NCBI GenBank assembly: GCA_037501455.1
Contig: CM074857.1
Coordinates: 124,731,501 to 124,795,500 of the forward strand
Direction of reading: 5' to 3'
Length of the DNA stretch: 64,000 nt
Source of the DNA: Lantana camara
Lineage: Eukaryota > Streptophyta > Magnoliopsida > Lamiales > Verbenaceae
Shown: piece after piece, positions 29,301 to 39,409 of the stretch
Layout: each line of letters opens with the position of its first letter
How positions within the stretch are numbered: position 1 is the stretch's first letter
Position numbers and translations under genes: made by a program
The notes under the pieces: model-generated
Told to the model about the DNA's origin: nothing
Seen by the model: the letters and a program-made list of their open reading frames with translations, nothing else
Database searches by the model: none

Positions 29301-30350
29301 ACAAGGAGCAAGTACGACCACTGTGTGTATTTGCGCGGGCTACAAGATGGAACCTACATCTACCTACTCTTATATGTTGATGATATGCTGATAGCATCAA
29401 ATAGCCAAGATGAAATTGACAAGTTGAAGGCTCAATTGAGTAAAGAGTTTGAGATGAAGGATTTGGGAGAAGCCAAGAAGATTCTCGGAATGGAGATAAG
29501 CAGGGATCGGTAGAGAGGCAAGCTTTGGCTGACTCAGAAGCAGTATTTGAACAAAGTACTACAACGGTTTGGTATATGTCAAGATACAAAACCTGTAGGT
29601 ACTCTGGTTGCCCCTCATTTGAAGCTTAGCAGCCAGTTATCTCCGAAGACGGAAGAAGAACGAGAGTACATGACAACAGTCCCATATGCGAATGCAGTTG
29701 GTAGCCTGATGTATGCAATGGTGTGTACAAGACCGGATATTTCACAAGTTGTTGGCGTAGTGAGCAGATATATGCATGATCCTGGAAAGGCTCACTGGCA
29801 AGCTGTGAAATGGATTCTACGGTATATTCAAGATACCGCAGATGTTGGTTTATTGTTTAAGCGGGATGAAACACTTGGTCAAACCATAGTTGGATACTGT
29901 GATTCTGACTATGCTGGAGATTTGGATAAGCGAAGATCTACAACTAGCTACTTGTTCACTTTAGCGAAGGCGCCAGTTAGTTGGAAGTCGACCTTACAGT
30001 CAACGGTGGCATTGTCTACAACAGAGGCAGAGTATATGGCCGTTACAGAAGCTGTAAAGGAAGCAATTTGGCTTCAAGGACTGCTTGAAGATTTGGGAGT
30101 TGGTCAAAAACACCTCACGGTGTATTGTGACAGTCAGAGTGCTATTCATTTAGCGAAGAACCAAACTTTTCATGCAAGGACGAAACATATTGATGTTCGC
30201 TATCACTTTGTGCGGGAAATTCTCGAAGAAGAGCAGGTTGTTCTTCAGAAGATTCGGACTACGGAGAATCCTGCAGATATGATGACCAAGGTGGTGACAA
30301 AGGCCAAGTTTAAACATTGTTTAGACTTGGTTAATATCCTGCACTTTTGA
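26343..30350 (+). pseudogene. Copia D gag-pol with two in-frame TAG codons
   Basis: A single register of 1,336 codons from MTKDVITPKEAKTAS to the stop after VNILHF. Domains: gag with CCHC knuckle CAFCHDKGHWKKDC; protease WILDSGCTYHMSP; integrase with a zinc-binding HH/CC region, RSDNGGEY and TPQQNGVSERMN; RT with YVDDM (29370-29387); RNase H with YCDSDYAGD. The only interruptions are TAG at 28824-28826, where C has TGG, and TAG at 29511-29513, which C shares. It is the best-preserved element in the window. With both stops it should give only gag-protease-integrase unless the stops are read through. Confidence 0.95.
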
Positions 30351-30454
30351 TTTGGCGCCTGCGGGCGCATTTGGAGGCACTACTACCAGTTTGGAGAGAG
30401 AGAGAAAGTTCGTTTGTGTTTGGTGGGACCACAAATTGTGCCAAGGTGGAGATT

Positions 30455-30824
30455 TGTTGGTTTGTGGCATAATATTATATCCCACATTGGAAGACTAGTT
30501 TAGGGCAAAAGTTGTTTTGTCCCACATTGGTTTTTTGTAATAGGTTGGGGAGGACCTAACACTATAACTAGGCTCCTCCCTCTTCTAGCTTAGTGCATCG
30601 AAACAGTCTATCTCTACTTTGTAATATTTCTTAAGTGAAATATATTTTGAGTAGTGCCCAAGGACGTAGGCTATTTTGGCCGAACCTCGTAAATTTGGTG
30701 TTTCTTTATTTACGCCTTTTCAATAGTTTATTTTTTAGTTATATTTAGTTTTATTTTGCCTGATTTTTCCTTTGTGAATTTTAGGCATTATATTTCTAAA
30801 TATTTGTTCGCCGCTTTCGCAACA
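30455..30824 (+). repeat. Copia D 3' LTR
   Basis: 370 bp, starts TGTTGGTTTGTGG, ends TTCGCAACA, followed by CATAT. Confidence 0.95.
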
Positions 30825-30829
30825 CATAT

Positions 30830-31076
30830 CTCATCAATAGACAGTGAGACGTATACATATAGGCTATAGCTTAAAAAAATAAAAAAAAAAGACCGAAAAA
30901 AATATATTGCTGATGATTGTCCTTCCATTTTCAAATTACAACGAATCTAAAACTCTGAAATGCTTACCGAATTCTTTTCTCTCTTGGAGCATGACAAAAA
31001 GCATCTTCAATTAGGTACCTGCCACCAGAAAAGAAATTGTTTTGATCTCGCAAAAGCGTGCATTATACCAAACTAG
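30830..31076. other. RLP 3' flank, no gene
   Basis: AT-rich sequence between copia D and the RLP stop codon, with an A-rich run near 30872-30905. It probably contains the RLP 3' UTR and polyadenylation region on the minus strand. Confidence 0.4.
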
Positions 31077-32974
31077 CTAGTTGAATGAATTGGTCACACT
31101 TACGTTGTTTCTCAAGCTTTGCTTTAGCTTGCCTGCATATATCATTGTTGTCACGTACAACCAATCTCTAATTCTGTTGAAGAAATTAAAATAGGCATTT
31201 CTCCACAAGCCGTTGAGTATCAAAGTCGCAACAGCTCCCCAAAATCCAACGATGAACCCCATAATGATAGGTATGTAGAACTCATGCGAATGTAGTTGTG
31301 CAATAAAGCCATCATCAACGTTCTCTTGCTTTCCATGCTGAGCTGTGGATGGATTGGGCTCACCTCCAGGACATCTCGTCAGAGGGGGGCCACAAAGTCC
31401 ATTATTCCCTGCATACGCAGATGGCTCAAAGCTCTGAAGCTGAGTACTCGATGGAATTTTACCAGAAAAATGGTTGTTTGACAAGTCCAGAACAGCCAAG
31501 TGATCCAACTTTGTCAGACCCTTTGGAATCTCACCGGAGAAGTTGTTCCTTGACAAATCAAGAGTTTCCAACATCTCCATCATACCAATGTTGGGAATTA
31601 TATGTCCGCTCAAATAATTTCTAGAAAGATTAAAGGAAATTAATCCCTTCATTTGAGAAAACTCATTGGGGATGCTCCCAACTAATCTGTTGCTTGAAAG
31701 GTCGATGAGTTTAACAAGTCCCACGGTTGTTTTCCGATATTCCGCCTGCTGTCGTTTCCATTGTACGAATACATGGTCAATGGACCAGTCAATGGACGTA
31801 TCAATATCATATAAAACACTGAAAATATAGCTATCAAATTTTGTATTCTTCTGAATCAAAGATGTGAAATTGTTGAAGCATTGAGGAAGTTTTCCTGATA
31901 GTAAGTTCCTCGAGAAGTCCAAGATCTGAATCTTAGATAAATAGCAAATTTCTGTTGAAATGTCTCCAGAAAAACTATTGTCCCCAAGGCTCAAAATCTT
32001 CAAATCTGGAAGGTGTGTTCCTATCCAGGCTGGGATTTTTCCTCTTAGATTATTTCCTCCAACATCAAGCATTTGCAACATTGAGCAATTCATCAAAGTG
32101 GAAGGCAATCCTCCTGAGAAATTATTATTGCGCAATTGCAATATCTTGAGCTCCGTCAGAGAGCCTAAAGATTGTGGAATACTTCCAGAAAAATTATTGT
32201 TAGACAAATTGAGAATTTCCAAGTATGTATTGTTCTCCCAACAATCAGGAAGTTCTCCTGAAAACTGATTATTTGATAGGTTAAGTATTCTGAAAATGGA
32301 GAAAGTTGTGCATATTGATGAGATTGACCCCACAAACATATTATTTGACAGTAAAATGGCACTGGAAAAAAAGGTAGGTAGCAATGGTAAGGGACCTGAA
32401 AAATTATTGGAACTAAGATCCAGCATCGCATAATTCATGGAAGACAAATCAGGAATGCTACCAATAATCTGGTTATGAGAGAGATTTAAGTAACTTATGT
32501 TGGGGGAGAAATCCCACATCCATTTAGGCACTTCATCGGAAATATTATTACAAGAGATATCTAGATGAGGAAAATTTTTCTGTGTGCGAAGCCATGTTGG
32601 AAAGCGAGCACCGTTGTAGGCCGATGCTAGGTTTGCAAAATTCAATTGAAAAGGAGGAATCCAATCAACACTAAAATTGAAGGCCAATGAATTAAAAGAC
32701 AAATCCAACCATTTCAAATTGTTGAGTTTGGAGAGGTGGACTTCGGAGATTGTTTCCTCTAAGCAATTGTGAGAAAGATCCAGTATTTGAAGCATGGAAA
32801 GTTGTCCAAGACTTCTATGTAGCGATGTCAGTTTATTACAGCCAAGACGAAATTCTCTCAATGAAACTAATACGCTCAAATCTGGGATTGACCCCCTAAC
32901 TTGATTGCTAGACAAATCCAAATCCTCAAGCTTAGAAATATGTGCAAGGCTATGCGGAAAATACCCATTCAATT

Positions 32975-33426
32975 TGTTAAATATCCCGTATCGAATAATT
33001 AGTGATGTGGTGTTCAATATATAATGACATGGCAAACCTCCCCTCAATAGCTAACTTTTGGGGGTGAGTAAGGCCAAACCTCATTATTCTAATATGGTAT
33101 CAGAGCGGGTTCACAGATGTTCGATTCCTGTGCCTGTCTCTTCTCTCCACCCGGCTTGCAGATGTTTCATTCCTGCGGCTTGCAGATGTTCATTCTTGCA
33201 ATGTTCACGTTCGATTCCTGTGCCTGTCTCTTCTCTCCACCCGGCTTGCAGATGTTTCATTCCTACGGCTTGCAGATGTTCATTCTTGCAATGTTCACGC
33301 ACCAATTTGGGCGTGACGGGGGTGTGTTAAATGTCCCACATCGAATAATTAGTGATGTGGTGTTCAATATATAATGACATGGCAAACCTCCCCTCAATAG
33401 CTAGTTTTTGGGGGTGAGTAAGACCA
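32975..33426 (+). mobile_element. TRIM (miniature LTR retrotransposon) in the RLP gene
   Basis: Two direct repeats, 32975-33093 and 33325-33426, start TGTTAAATRTCCC and share ATAATTAGTGATGTGGTGTTC and CCTCCCCTCAATAGCTA. After the first comes the primer site TGGTATCAGAGC (33095). Before the second is a purine-rich GTGACGGGGGTG. The internal part is about 230 bp, half of it a 90-bp tandem duplication, with no protein. The right LTR lacks the last part present in the left one. Both gene flanks carry NKLxG codons, so the target was duplicated and altered; I cannot define an exact 5-bp duplication. Confidence 0.85.
33119..33298. repeat. 90-bp tandem duplication inside the TRIM
   Basis: Copies 33119-33208 and 33209-33298 start GTTCGATTCCTGTGCCTG and differ by one visible base. 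Within each unit CGGCTTGCAGATGTT occurs twice, so smaller repeats preceded the larger duplication. Open frames through it on both strands are repeat artefacts. Confidence 0.93.
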
Positions 33427-34609
33427 TAGAGCTTATTTTCCTGCATCTCCAAAATCTCTAGCGATGGCTTTGCTGCTACGGATAACTTATAAAACAATTC
33501 GGGAAGGGATTCTGATAAGCTATTGTGTGATAGACTTAGTGTTTGCAAATGACTCAGGTTCCCTGAGGATTTTGGAATTCCACCCGTTAGTTGATTATAC
33601 GACAGATCTAAAGTCTGCAAATGACTTAAATTAACCAAGGACTTCGGAATTCCACCTATTAGTTGATTGGTTGATAGATCAAGGTGCTCAAGAAAAGCAA
33701 ATCTCCCAAAGTCAATAGAAATATTGGACTTTAAGTTATTACGAGACAGATCTATGCTACGGAGCTTACAACTTATATTAAACAACCAATGAAAAGAGGA
33801 AGATGTGAGCCCTGTGTCCGATAGATCAAGAACTGAAAGAGATGTTGAGGAAGAGTTAACAACAGAGAAATGCGCAGGGAAGCGGCAACCACTCAAGTAC
33901 AATTCCTTGAGAGAAGGAAAATTCAATATATCCCGTAGAATATTGGCATGATCAGTCAAGTTGATTCCTCTTAAATCAAGCAAGGATAATGATGAGAGAC
34001 GAGAAAGACAATGGAGGTTATCAAACTCGAGAAATAAATTATACCCGAGATCAAGTGTCCTGAGGCTCGTAAGATTCGCCAACTGATGACCAACAACACT
34101 AGAAAAAGAGCAGAGTGTAAAATTCAAGTATTGCAATTTCTCCATGGAGCCAATGAAATCTGGGAACTCAACATTTCCAAAATAATTGCAACTGAGGTCC
34201 AAATAACTCAAATATTTCAACTGAAGCAGGGCACTACTAATCTTCTCACCTATTAATTGGTTATCTTGTTCACAAGTACTAAGTTGGAGAGCGATTACAT
34301 GACCTGAGTGGTGGCTGCATTTGATTCCCTTCCACTGGCAGCATTCCTTTTGGTGTTCCTCACTTCCCCATGATGAGAGAAAGTCGTGTTCGTCTATAAG
34401 GCCTTTCTTGAACTCGAGAAGAGCTTCTCTCTCCTTTTGAATGCACCTCAATTCATCTCCTGCAGCAAATAAAGAATTATAAGCAAGGAAACATAACAAT
34501 AGCAGTAACATTCTAGCTAATTCTATCATCTCTGTCAAAATGTATAGATATTATGGTTTCAAAGCTTATTGCTTTTTGTGTTTCTCTCTTTGTTATTTGT
34601 TGCAACCCG

Positions 34610-34630
34610 TCACTGGTATATATAGCAACT
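34610..34630 (-). promoter_or_regulatory. TATA box upstream of the RLP gene
   Basis: TATATATA on the minus strand (about 34616-34623) lies some 80 bp before the RLP start codon at 34538, a normal distance for a plant TATA box with a short leader. Position-based inference. Confidence 0.45.
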
Positions 34631-34639
34631 TTAGTTCCA

Positions 34640-35045
34640 TTTTTCTTTCTTTATTTTCAAATAAAAAATCATGCCATCTTGACTGAATACATTAATTTTC
34701 ATCGAGATAGATAAAGCTTAAAAAGAAGAAATCCCACTTGTGGAATTCTTTCCAGCTTTCCCAATCAATCGATAAAAAGCCGTCTAGGACGGGCCGACTG
34801 AGTCTGTGTCTTCACAAACATTTAGTGGGAATTAGGTTCATCTATAATTATAGAAGACTCTCAGTCAAGTCCTAATTATTATTTTTTTGGCGGTCAAGCC
34901 ATGTCTTAATTTAAAGTATACAATGTGGAAAAAAATTAATTAATTATTTTTATATTGTTGTGGAAATCTTTGTATATCTAACACATTATGCAATACAAAT
35001 ATTTCCTTTTAGGATGCACAAACATGAAATCCAAAAGCATGCAAC

Positions 35046-35076
<31 letters not shown>

Positions 35077-35382
35077 GACTACACACATACTTCACTCGAT
35101 ATACTTAGGGAGCTATCATCTATATATGAAATTCTTGCTTGAAATATTAATCTCAAATGCACAAGAATTTGTGTATTTCTTAGTCTTAAATTTAATACTA
35201 AAATGTTTAGGTGATTCCAACTTATGAATTTCGTTTATACAAATATAAGGAATATTAAAAGAATTTGGTAACGGTGCACCACTAATTTTCCTGGCAGAAT
35301 TCTCTAAAGTTCTTCGAAGTGAAATAAATTATCTGAAAGGTGTAGAATTACTGTGCTTTTTATGCATTTTTTGTAGGATGAA
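34640..35382. other. AT-rich intergenic region, no gene
   Basis: It includes a TA dinucleotide microsatellite at about 35049-35077 and otherwise AT-rich DNA without coding signal. The far upstream part of the RLP promoter lies here. Confidence 0.4.
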
Positions 35383-35391
35383 TTGATTTTT

Positions 35392-35625
35392 GGGCAAATT
35401 ACATCCAACTACCTTGAGGTTTGCCCTAATTACGAATCAGTCCCTCTTTTTTCATTTATTACATATCAACCCCTAAAAACACTGTTTCAATTACATTTTA
35501 ACCCCTAAAGAGGGACTGATTTGTAATTGAAACAGTGTTTTTAGGGGTTGATATGTAATAAATGAAAAAAGAGGGACTGATTCGTAATTAGAGCAAACCT
35601 CAGGGTAGTTGGATGTAATTTTCCC
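35392..35625. mobile_element. Mutator-type MITE, near-perfect palindrome
   Basis: 234 bp. The left end GGGCAAATTACATCCAACTA is mirrored by TAGTTGGATGTAATTTTCCC. It is flanked by the 9-bp duplication TTGATTTTT (35383-35391 and 35626-35634). Inner arms such as GAGGGACTGATTCGTAATTA are mirrored too. It has no coding capacity and its transcript would fold into a long hairpin. Confidence 0.93.
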
Positions 35626-35654
35626 TTGATTTTTATGTAACTTTTTCGCACAAT

Positions 35655-36045
35655 GTAAATCAAACTTCAAAGCAGATTACGGCCGCTTTGCTATGAGCAT
35701 AGAAGGTATATTTGCAGCGGGTGATTGCAGGCGTGGTCAGTCTCTGGTGGTGTTGGCCATCACAAGTTGACAAATTTCTCATGAAAGATGAAAATGATAT
35801 CACCAGTGAAGGTTTTGTAGACAGGAGCAGCAGAGAAAAAGTGATGACATAATCTTGTTTGAGTTTCATTCTGCTGTTCATGCATGGTTCTAAAACTAGG
35901 AACCTGAATTCGTTAGCTCTCTGGTGAAGGGCTTGTCGTTGGAAGGCTTGCGAGATTATAAGGTGGTTCTAAAACTAAGCAGGGGTTTTTGGTTTAGAAG
36001 AAATGAGTAGTATGTTGGTTTTGTGTTTGTAAGGTGGTTTTGAGC
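35655..36045 (+). pseudogene. Second copy of the GOGAT last exon and 3' flank
   Basis: It aligns with about 24284-24720. [20 protein letters not shown] and [12 protein letters not shown] are readable. A deletion of about two dozen bases then removes the SEGRQAA codons and shifts the frame. The 3' flank (TGGTTCTAAAACTAGGAACC and the following GAAGGGCTTGTCGTTGGAAGG) is well conserved. It has no upstream exon, so it is a truncated duplicate. Confidence 0.92.
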
Positions 36046-36113
36046 CGGTAAAGGAAATGAATAAGTTCACACAGATGGAGGCCAGCCTGTGATACTAATT
36101 ATATATTTTAATT

Positions 36114-36461
36114 GAAAAAATATTATTTTTCATCCTCTACGAATGGTTTTTTTCAGTTTTGGTCCCGAATTTTTTATTTTTCTCATATTGCATTTTTTAT
36201 GTTAAAAAATTTTCAATTTCAGTCCTTTAGGTAACAGATGTTAATTTTTTAACGGAAAAAAGCGCGTGTCACTCACGCACCCTGAATAAATGTGAGTGTC
36301 GCGTGAGTGACACGCCCCTTTTTCCGTCAATTTTTTAACGTCCGTTAGTAAAAGGACTGAAATTGAGATTTTTTTAAACATAAAAAATGTAATTTGATAA
36401 ATGTTAAAAGATTAGGACCAAAATCGAACAAGGCCATCTTTAGAAGACGAAAAGTAATATT
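36114..36461. mobile_element. MITE of the same family as 14901-15254
   Basis: A near-palindrome with left end TATTATTTTTCATCCTCTAC and right end AGAAGACGAAAAGTAATATT. The inner arms GTGTCACTCACGCACC and GCGTGAGTGACACGC correspond to the other copy. I could not define a clean target duplication, so the ends are approximate. Confidence 0.82.
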
Positions 36462-36533
36462 TTCCAATTTCAATTTGTGTAGGAATCTGTTTAAAAACCT
36501 TGCACTGACTTATCCGGGGCACTAATTAAATAT

Positions 36534-36830
36534 TGTCTCATCAGTCCATATAAAGTGACCACTGTCCAACACACTTTCTTTTGAATATATAATAGACAAA
36601 ATTCATTCCCACCAAATAGACAAAACTTTACTTGTCAAATGTATTAGTTTAGCTCTTTCTGGGAACGCCAAATAAGGAGAATTTTATGGTAATGTTGTCC
36701 AATCGGCCACAAACCTAAAGAATATTAGATAAAATTTGTTATTCTTGAAAATCTTCATAGCCAATACCTGCGAAATCATAGTTGCTTCACTTAATCCTTC
36801 ACTTTTCCGAGACTTGCAAGATATCAGAGA
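36534..36830 (+). promoter_or_regulatory. Upstream region of the NLR pseudogene (paralogous promoter)
   Basis: It aligns to 1795-2084 upstream of the intact NLR, with scattered indels. It may still be transcribed, but that cannot be seen from sequence. Confidence 0.5.
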
Positions 36831-38627
36831 AATGGCAGCTTATGCAGCTCTACTATCTCTTATGAATCTTTTAGAGCAGCTCCAACGCCATCCTCGACCT
36901 CCAATTACTCTCGATACCGAACAAGTCCAAACCCTCACTCAAAAAGATTGCTTTCTTGCTAGACTTTCTTGAAGTTTATAATTCCCATTATTCTAAACAA
37001 CTAGTGGAGCGCCTGAGGAATCACATCGTGGATGTAGCTTATGCAGCTGAGGATGTGATCCCACATTGTCAACCGGATTCGTGCTCGATCCACAAATTAC
37101 AATGAAGAGGACACGATTGTTTCCACTAGGGATCTTTCAGCGGAAGTTGATGACTTGCAGATCAGGCCAACTGCTGAGGAATATATCGCTTCCATCGATC
37201 TGCACGAGGTGACACAAAATATGGGTTTTGTTGAGAAAGAGGTGTCGGAGATTAAAGACATGCTTGGAACCGGTGTTTTCAAAAGCGGAGCGGACCAGCC
37301 GGTCCGATAGGTTCAACCGGTGACCGGCACATGGTCCGGTCCTAACTAGCCTACAAAACCATTGGTGACCGGACCGATACAGGACGGGAAAAACCGGCGG
37401 TTTTGGCCCTGTGAACAGGACCGGACCGCCGGTTCACTAAATATGTATTATTTTTTTTTTAAATTATTTTTTCAGCATTTCAATTAACGTTTTCTGTCTT
37501 TCGATTAAAGTTTTTTGGCCTCTCTTTCATAGTTTCACTTATTGTCGTAAAATTCAATTTTTGAATTTCAAAAATTTTCAAGAAATATGGTTTTTTTTTT
37601 CTAATATTGAACCACATTATATATTTTATTTTAATTTTAGCATATTATATATATATATAATATTTTTATTTATGACACCGTTCGAACCGATCCGACTGAT
37701 GACCAGTAAGGCTGCCGGTTCGACCTCCGATACGCTTTTGAAAACATTGCTTGGAACTCAAAATCCACAAAGATTTATTACAACGGATGTTGTTGCTTTG
37801 AAATCTACTTCAACAGAGCACATCATGGTGGGTTTTAATGATGTCTTGGAAGAAATGCTGCATAAGCTCACCGGACAACCGAATTCTCGTCGCCAAATCG
37901 TCCCGATTTCTGGTATGGGAGGCATAGGTAAGACGACACTTGCTAGAAATGCTTATATCAATCCTCTTATAGAGTCCGTGCTTGGATTACAATTTCTCAA
38001 CAGTATAATGTACGAGACATTCTTTTAGGAGTTCTCGGTCAAAAGAACCAATGGAATGGGGAAAGTATGAGTGAGGTAGAGGTAGGGGACAGGTTATATA
38101 AAAGTCTATGCGGTAGAAGGTATTTGATTGTGATGGGTGATATGTGGTGTCATGAGGCATGGGATAGAGTAAAATGCTTCTTTCCAAACGAGTGTAGAAT
38201 AATAGTAACAACTAGACTAACAAATATGACTTCCTATTTAACCACCAATTGTTGTGGCCTTGAGATGGATTTCTTAGACCATGATAAAAGTTGGAGTCTA
38301 TTTTGCAAGATTGTGTTTGGAGAAGAAAACGGCTACCTATCCGAATTGGAGCACATCGGGAAGAAGAATTCGAGAAATTGCAAAGGACTCCCTTGTCAAT
38401 TGTTGTGCTTGGAAGACTCTTAGCAAAGTCGAAACGAACACATGAGTATTGAGAGTATATTGCGGAGAATCTAAATTCAATTGTGAATTTAGAAGAAAAT
38501 GAACTATGCTTCAAGATATTACACACATGTTACAATCAGTTATCGGCTCATTTGAAGGCGTGTTTTCTCTATATGGAGGTCTTTCCTAAAGATTATAAAA
38601 TCTTTGTATATTGCATCTCCAAACAGC
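36831..38627 (+). pseudogene. R1-type NLR pseudogene, paralogue of the intact NLR
   Basis: Starts MAAYAALLSLMNLLEQLQRH, as in the intact gene. Visible damage in order: an extra A after about codon 39 (frameshift); a deletion around the EDVI motif; a 479-bp hAT MITE at 37271-37749; a 13-bp deletion after the P-loop region (NPLIES, near 37975); a kinase-2 change from DDMW to GDMW; a frameshift at GLP near 38393; and truncation at the start of the winged-helix region by copia E. The P-loop GMGGIGKTT (near 37910) is intact. It keeps a coiled-coil segment of about 20 residues that the intact paralogue lacks. No LRR follows copia E. Confidence 0.93.
37271..37749. mobile_element. hAT-type MITE in the NLR pseudogene
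   Basis: 479 bp with 17-bp terminal inverted repeats matching at 15 positions (CGGTGTTTTCAAAAGCG and, inverted, CAATGTTTTCAAAAGCG). It is flanked by the 8-bp duplication CTTGGAAC (37263-37270 and 37750-37757). Subterminal CCGGTC/GGACCGG motifs are repeated. No transposase. The intact paralogue has the corresponding empty site near 2460-2472. Confidence 0.93.
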
Positions 38628-38632
38628 GGCGT

Positions 38633-39081
38633 TGTTGGAATTTAGGTGAAGGGATGACAATGGTAGATGAAATTGGAATTTAGTAAATGGTTTTGGAACG
38701 GAGAATGTTAGAAATAAATTGGGCCAATCTCATTTAATGTGGAAATTATAGATATTGGAGGAATAGATATTGGAGGAGGAATAGATATCGGTAGGAAGTT
38801 AAAAAAATTAGATAGAAAGCTTTTTAGTGGAAGTAATTTTAATGTAGTTTTCCATTCATAACAATACAACATAAGGGATGCATATTTATAGAGCTTTCAC
38901 CGACCTTCGCATGTCGGTTAACTCTTATTTAATTATTTTGTTCATGAATCTTCTAGCTAATTAATCATGTGCCTTGTCTCCAGATTATTCTACCATTTTC
39001 GTATTTCTCTAAACTAATCTAGAACTTTTCATCAAAATATCTAACAAATTATTTATAGAAAAATACATTATTATTCTAATA
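38633..39081 (-). repeat. Copia E 3' LTR (left)
   Basis: 449 bp. It is longer than the other LTR because of a small duplication of an ATAGATATTGGAGGA unit near 38750-38790. Confidence 0.9.
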
Positions 39082-39142
39082 CTCCCCCTTAATGTATTTT
39101 TCTTGTAACTCTATCCTGGATGCTTAGAGTTCTTCTTTTTGG

Positions 39143-39403
39143 CTATATGCGTGACTTAGGCTTCCATTTCACAATACTTGGGTGAGTAGCTTCGTTAGCT
39201 TTTTTCAGAAACGTGTGCTTGGATGTTCCTCCGGTGTTCATAGACATCAATGCCGTGAAATTACATGATGCATATATGTCGCGCAGCAATCTTGTTGTTC
39301 TTGGTGGTCTTGGAGTTTTTTCTTCTTCTTGATGCTGATTAGATGAGTTAGAAGGTGGTGGCGGTGGTGGTGAGCTCGGTTGCGAGTCGTTCACTTCTTC
39401 CAC
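39143..39403 (-). pseudogene. Copia E pol remnant after integrase
   Basis: It continues the pol linker with SQPSSPPPPPPSNSS and RPPRTTRLLRDIYASCNF, the region normally leading into RT. It then jumps to unrelated sequence and a stop. The RT/RNase H deletion junction is therefore just after CNF (near 39250). Confidence 0.75.
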
Positions 39404-39409
39404 ATGTTA

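Larger units (their letters stand above)
25736..30824 (+). mobile_element. Copia D: full-length Ty1/copia retrotransposon, sister of copia C
   Basis: 5,089 bp with a perfect target duplication CATAT (25731-25735 and 30825-30829). The LTRs are 371 and 370 bp and differ at roughly eight sites (my count), indicating a fairly young insertion. Primer site AGTGGTATCAGAGCC; purine tract GGTGGAGATT. Gag-pol is in one frame throughout apart from two TAG codons. Confidence 0.97.
31077..34538 (-). pseudogene. EIX2-like LRR receptor-like protein (RLP), split by a TRIM
   Basis: The N-terminal part (34538 to about 33427) has a hydrophobic signal peptide (residues about 5-25), an LRRNT with CCQWKGIKC, and about ten extracellular LRRs. 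The C-terminal part (32974-31077) has more than fifteen LRRs (N-x-x-SG-x-IP pattern), the closing NNGLCGPPL segment, an acidic spacer, one membrane segment (YIPIIMGFIVGFWGAVATLI) and a short tail without kinase. Family: cell-surface receptor-like proteins such as tomato EIX2, which signal through partner kinases. Both parts use the same register with no other stop or frameshift. The interruption is the TRIM at about 32975-33426, which adds stops. A hybrid or truncated secreted product is possible. Without splicing of the insertion the receptor cannot be membrane-anchored. Confidence 0.9.

Noticed and set aside
18684..30824. Copia C and D as one segmental duplication
   Set aside because: Their target duplications (GACGA and CATAT) and flanks differ, so they are independent insertions of one family.
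33111..33305. Open frames on both strands over the TRIM interior
   Set aside because: Produced by the 90-bp tandem repeat; repetitive peptides without family similarity.
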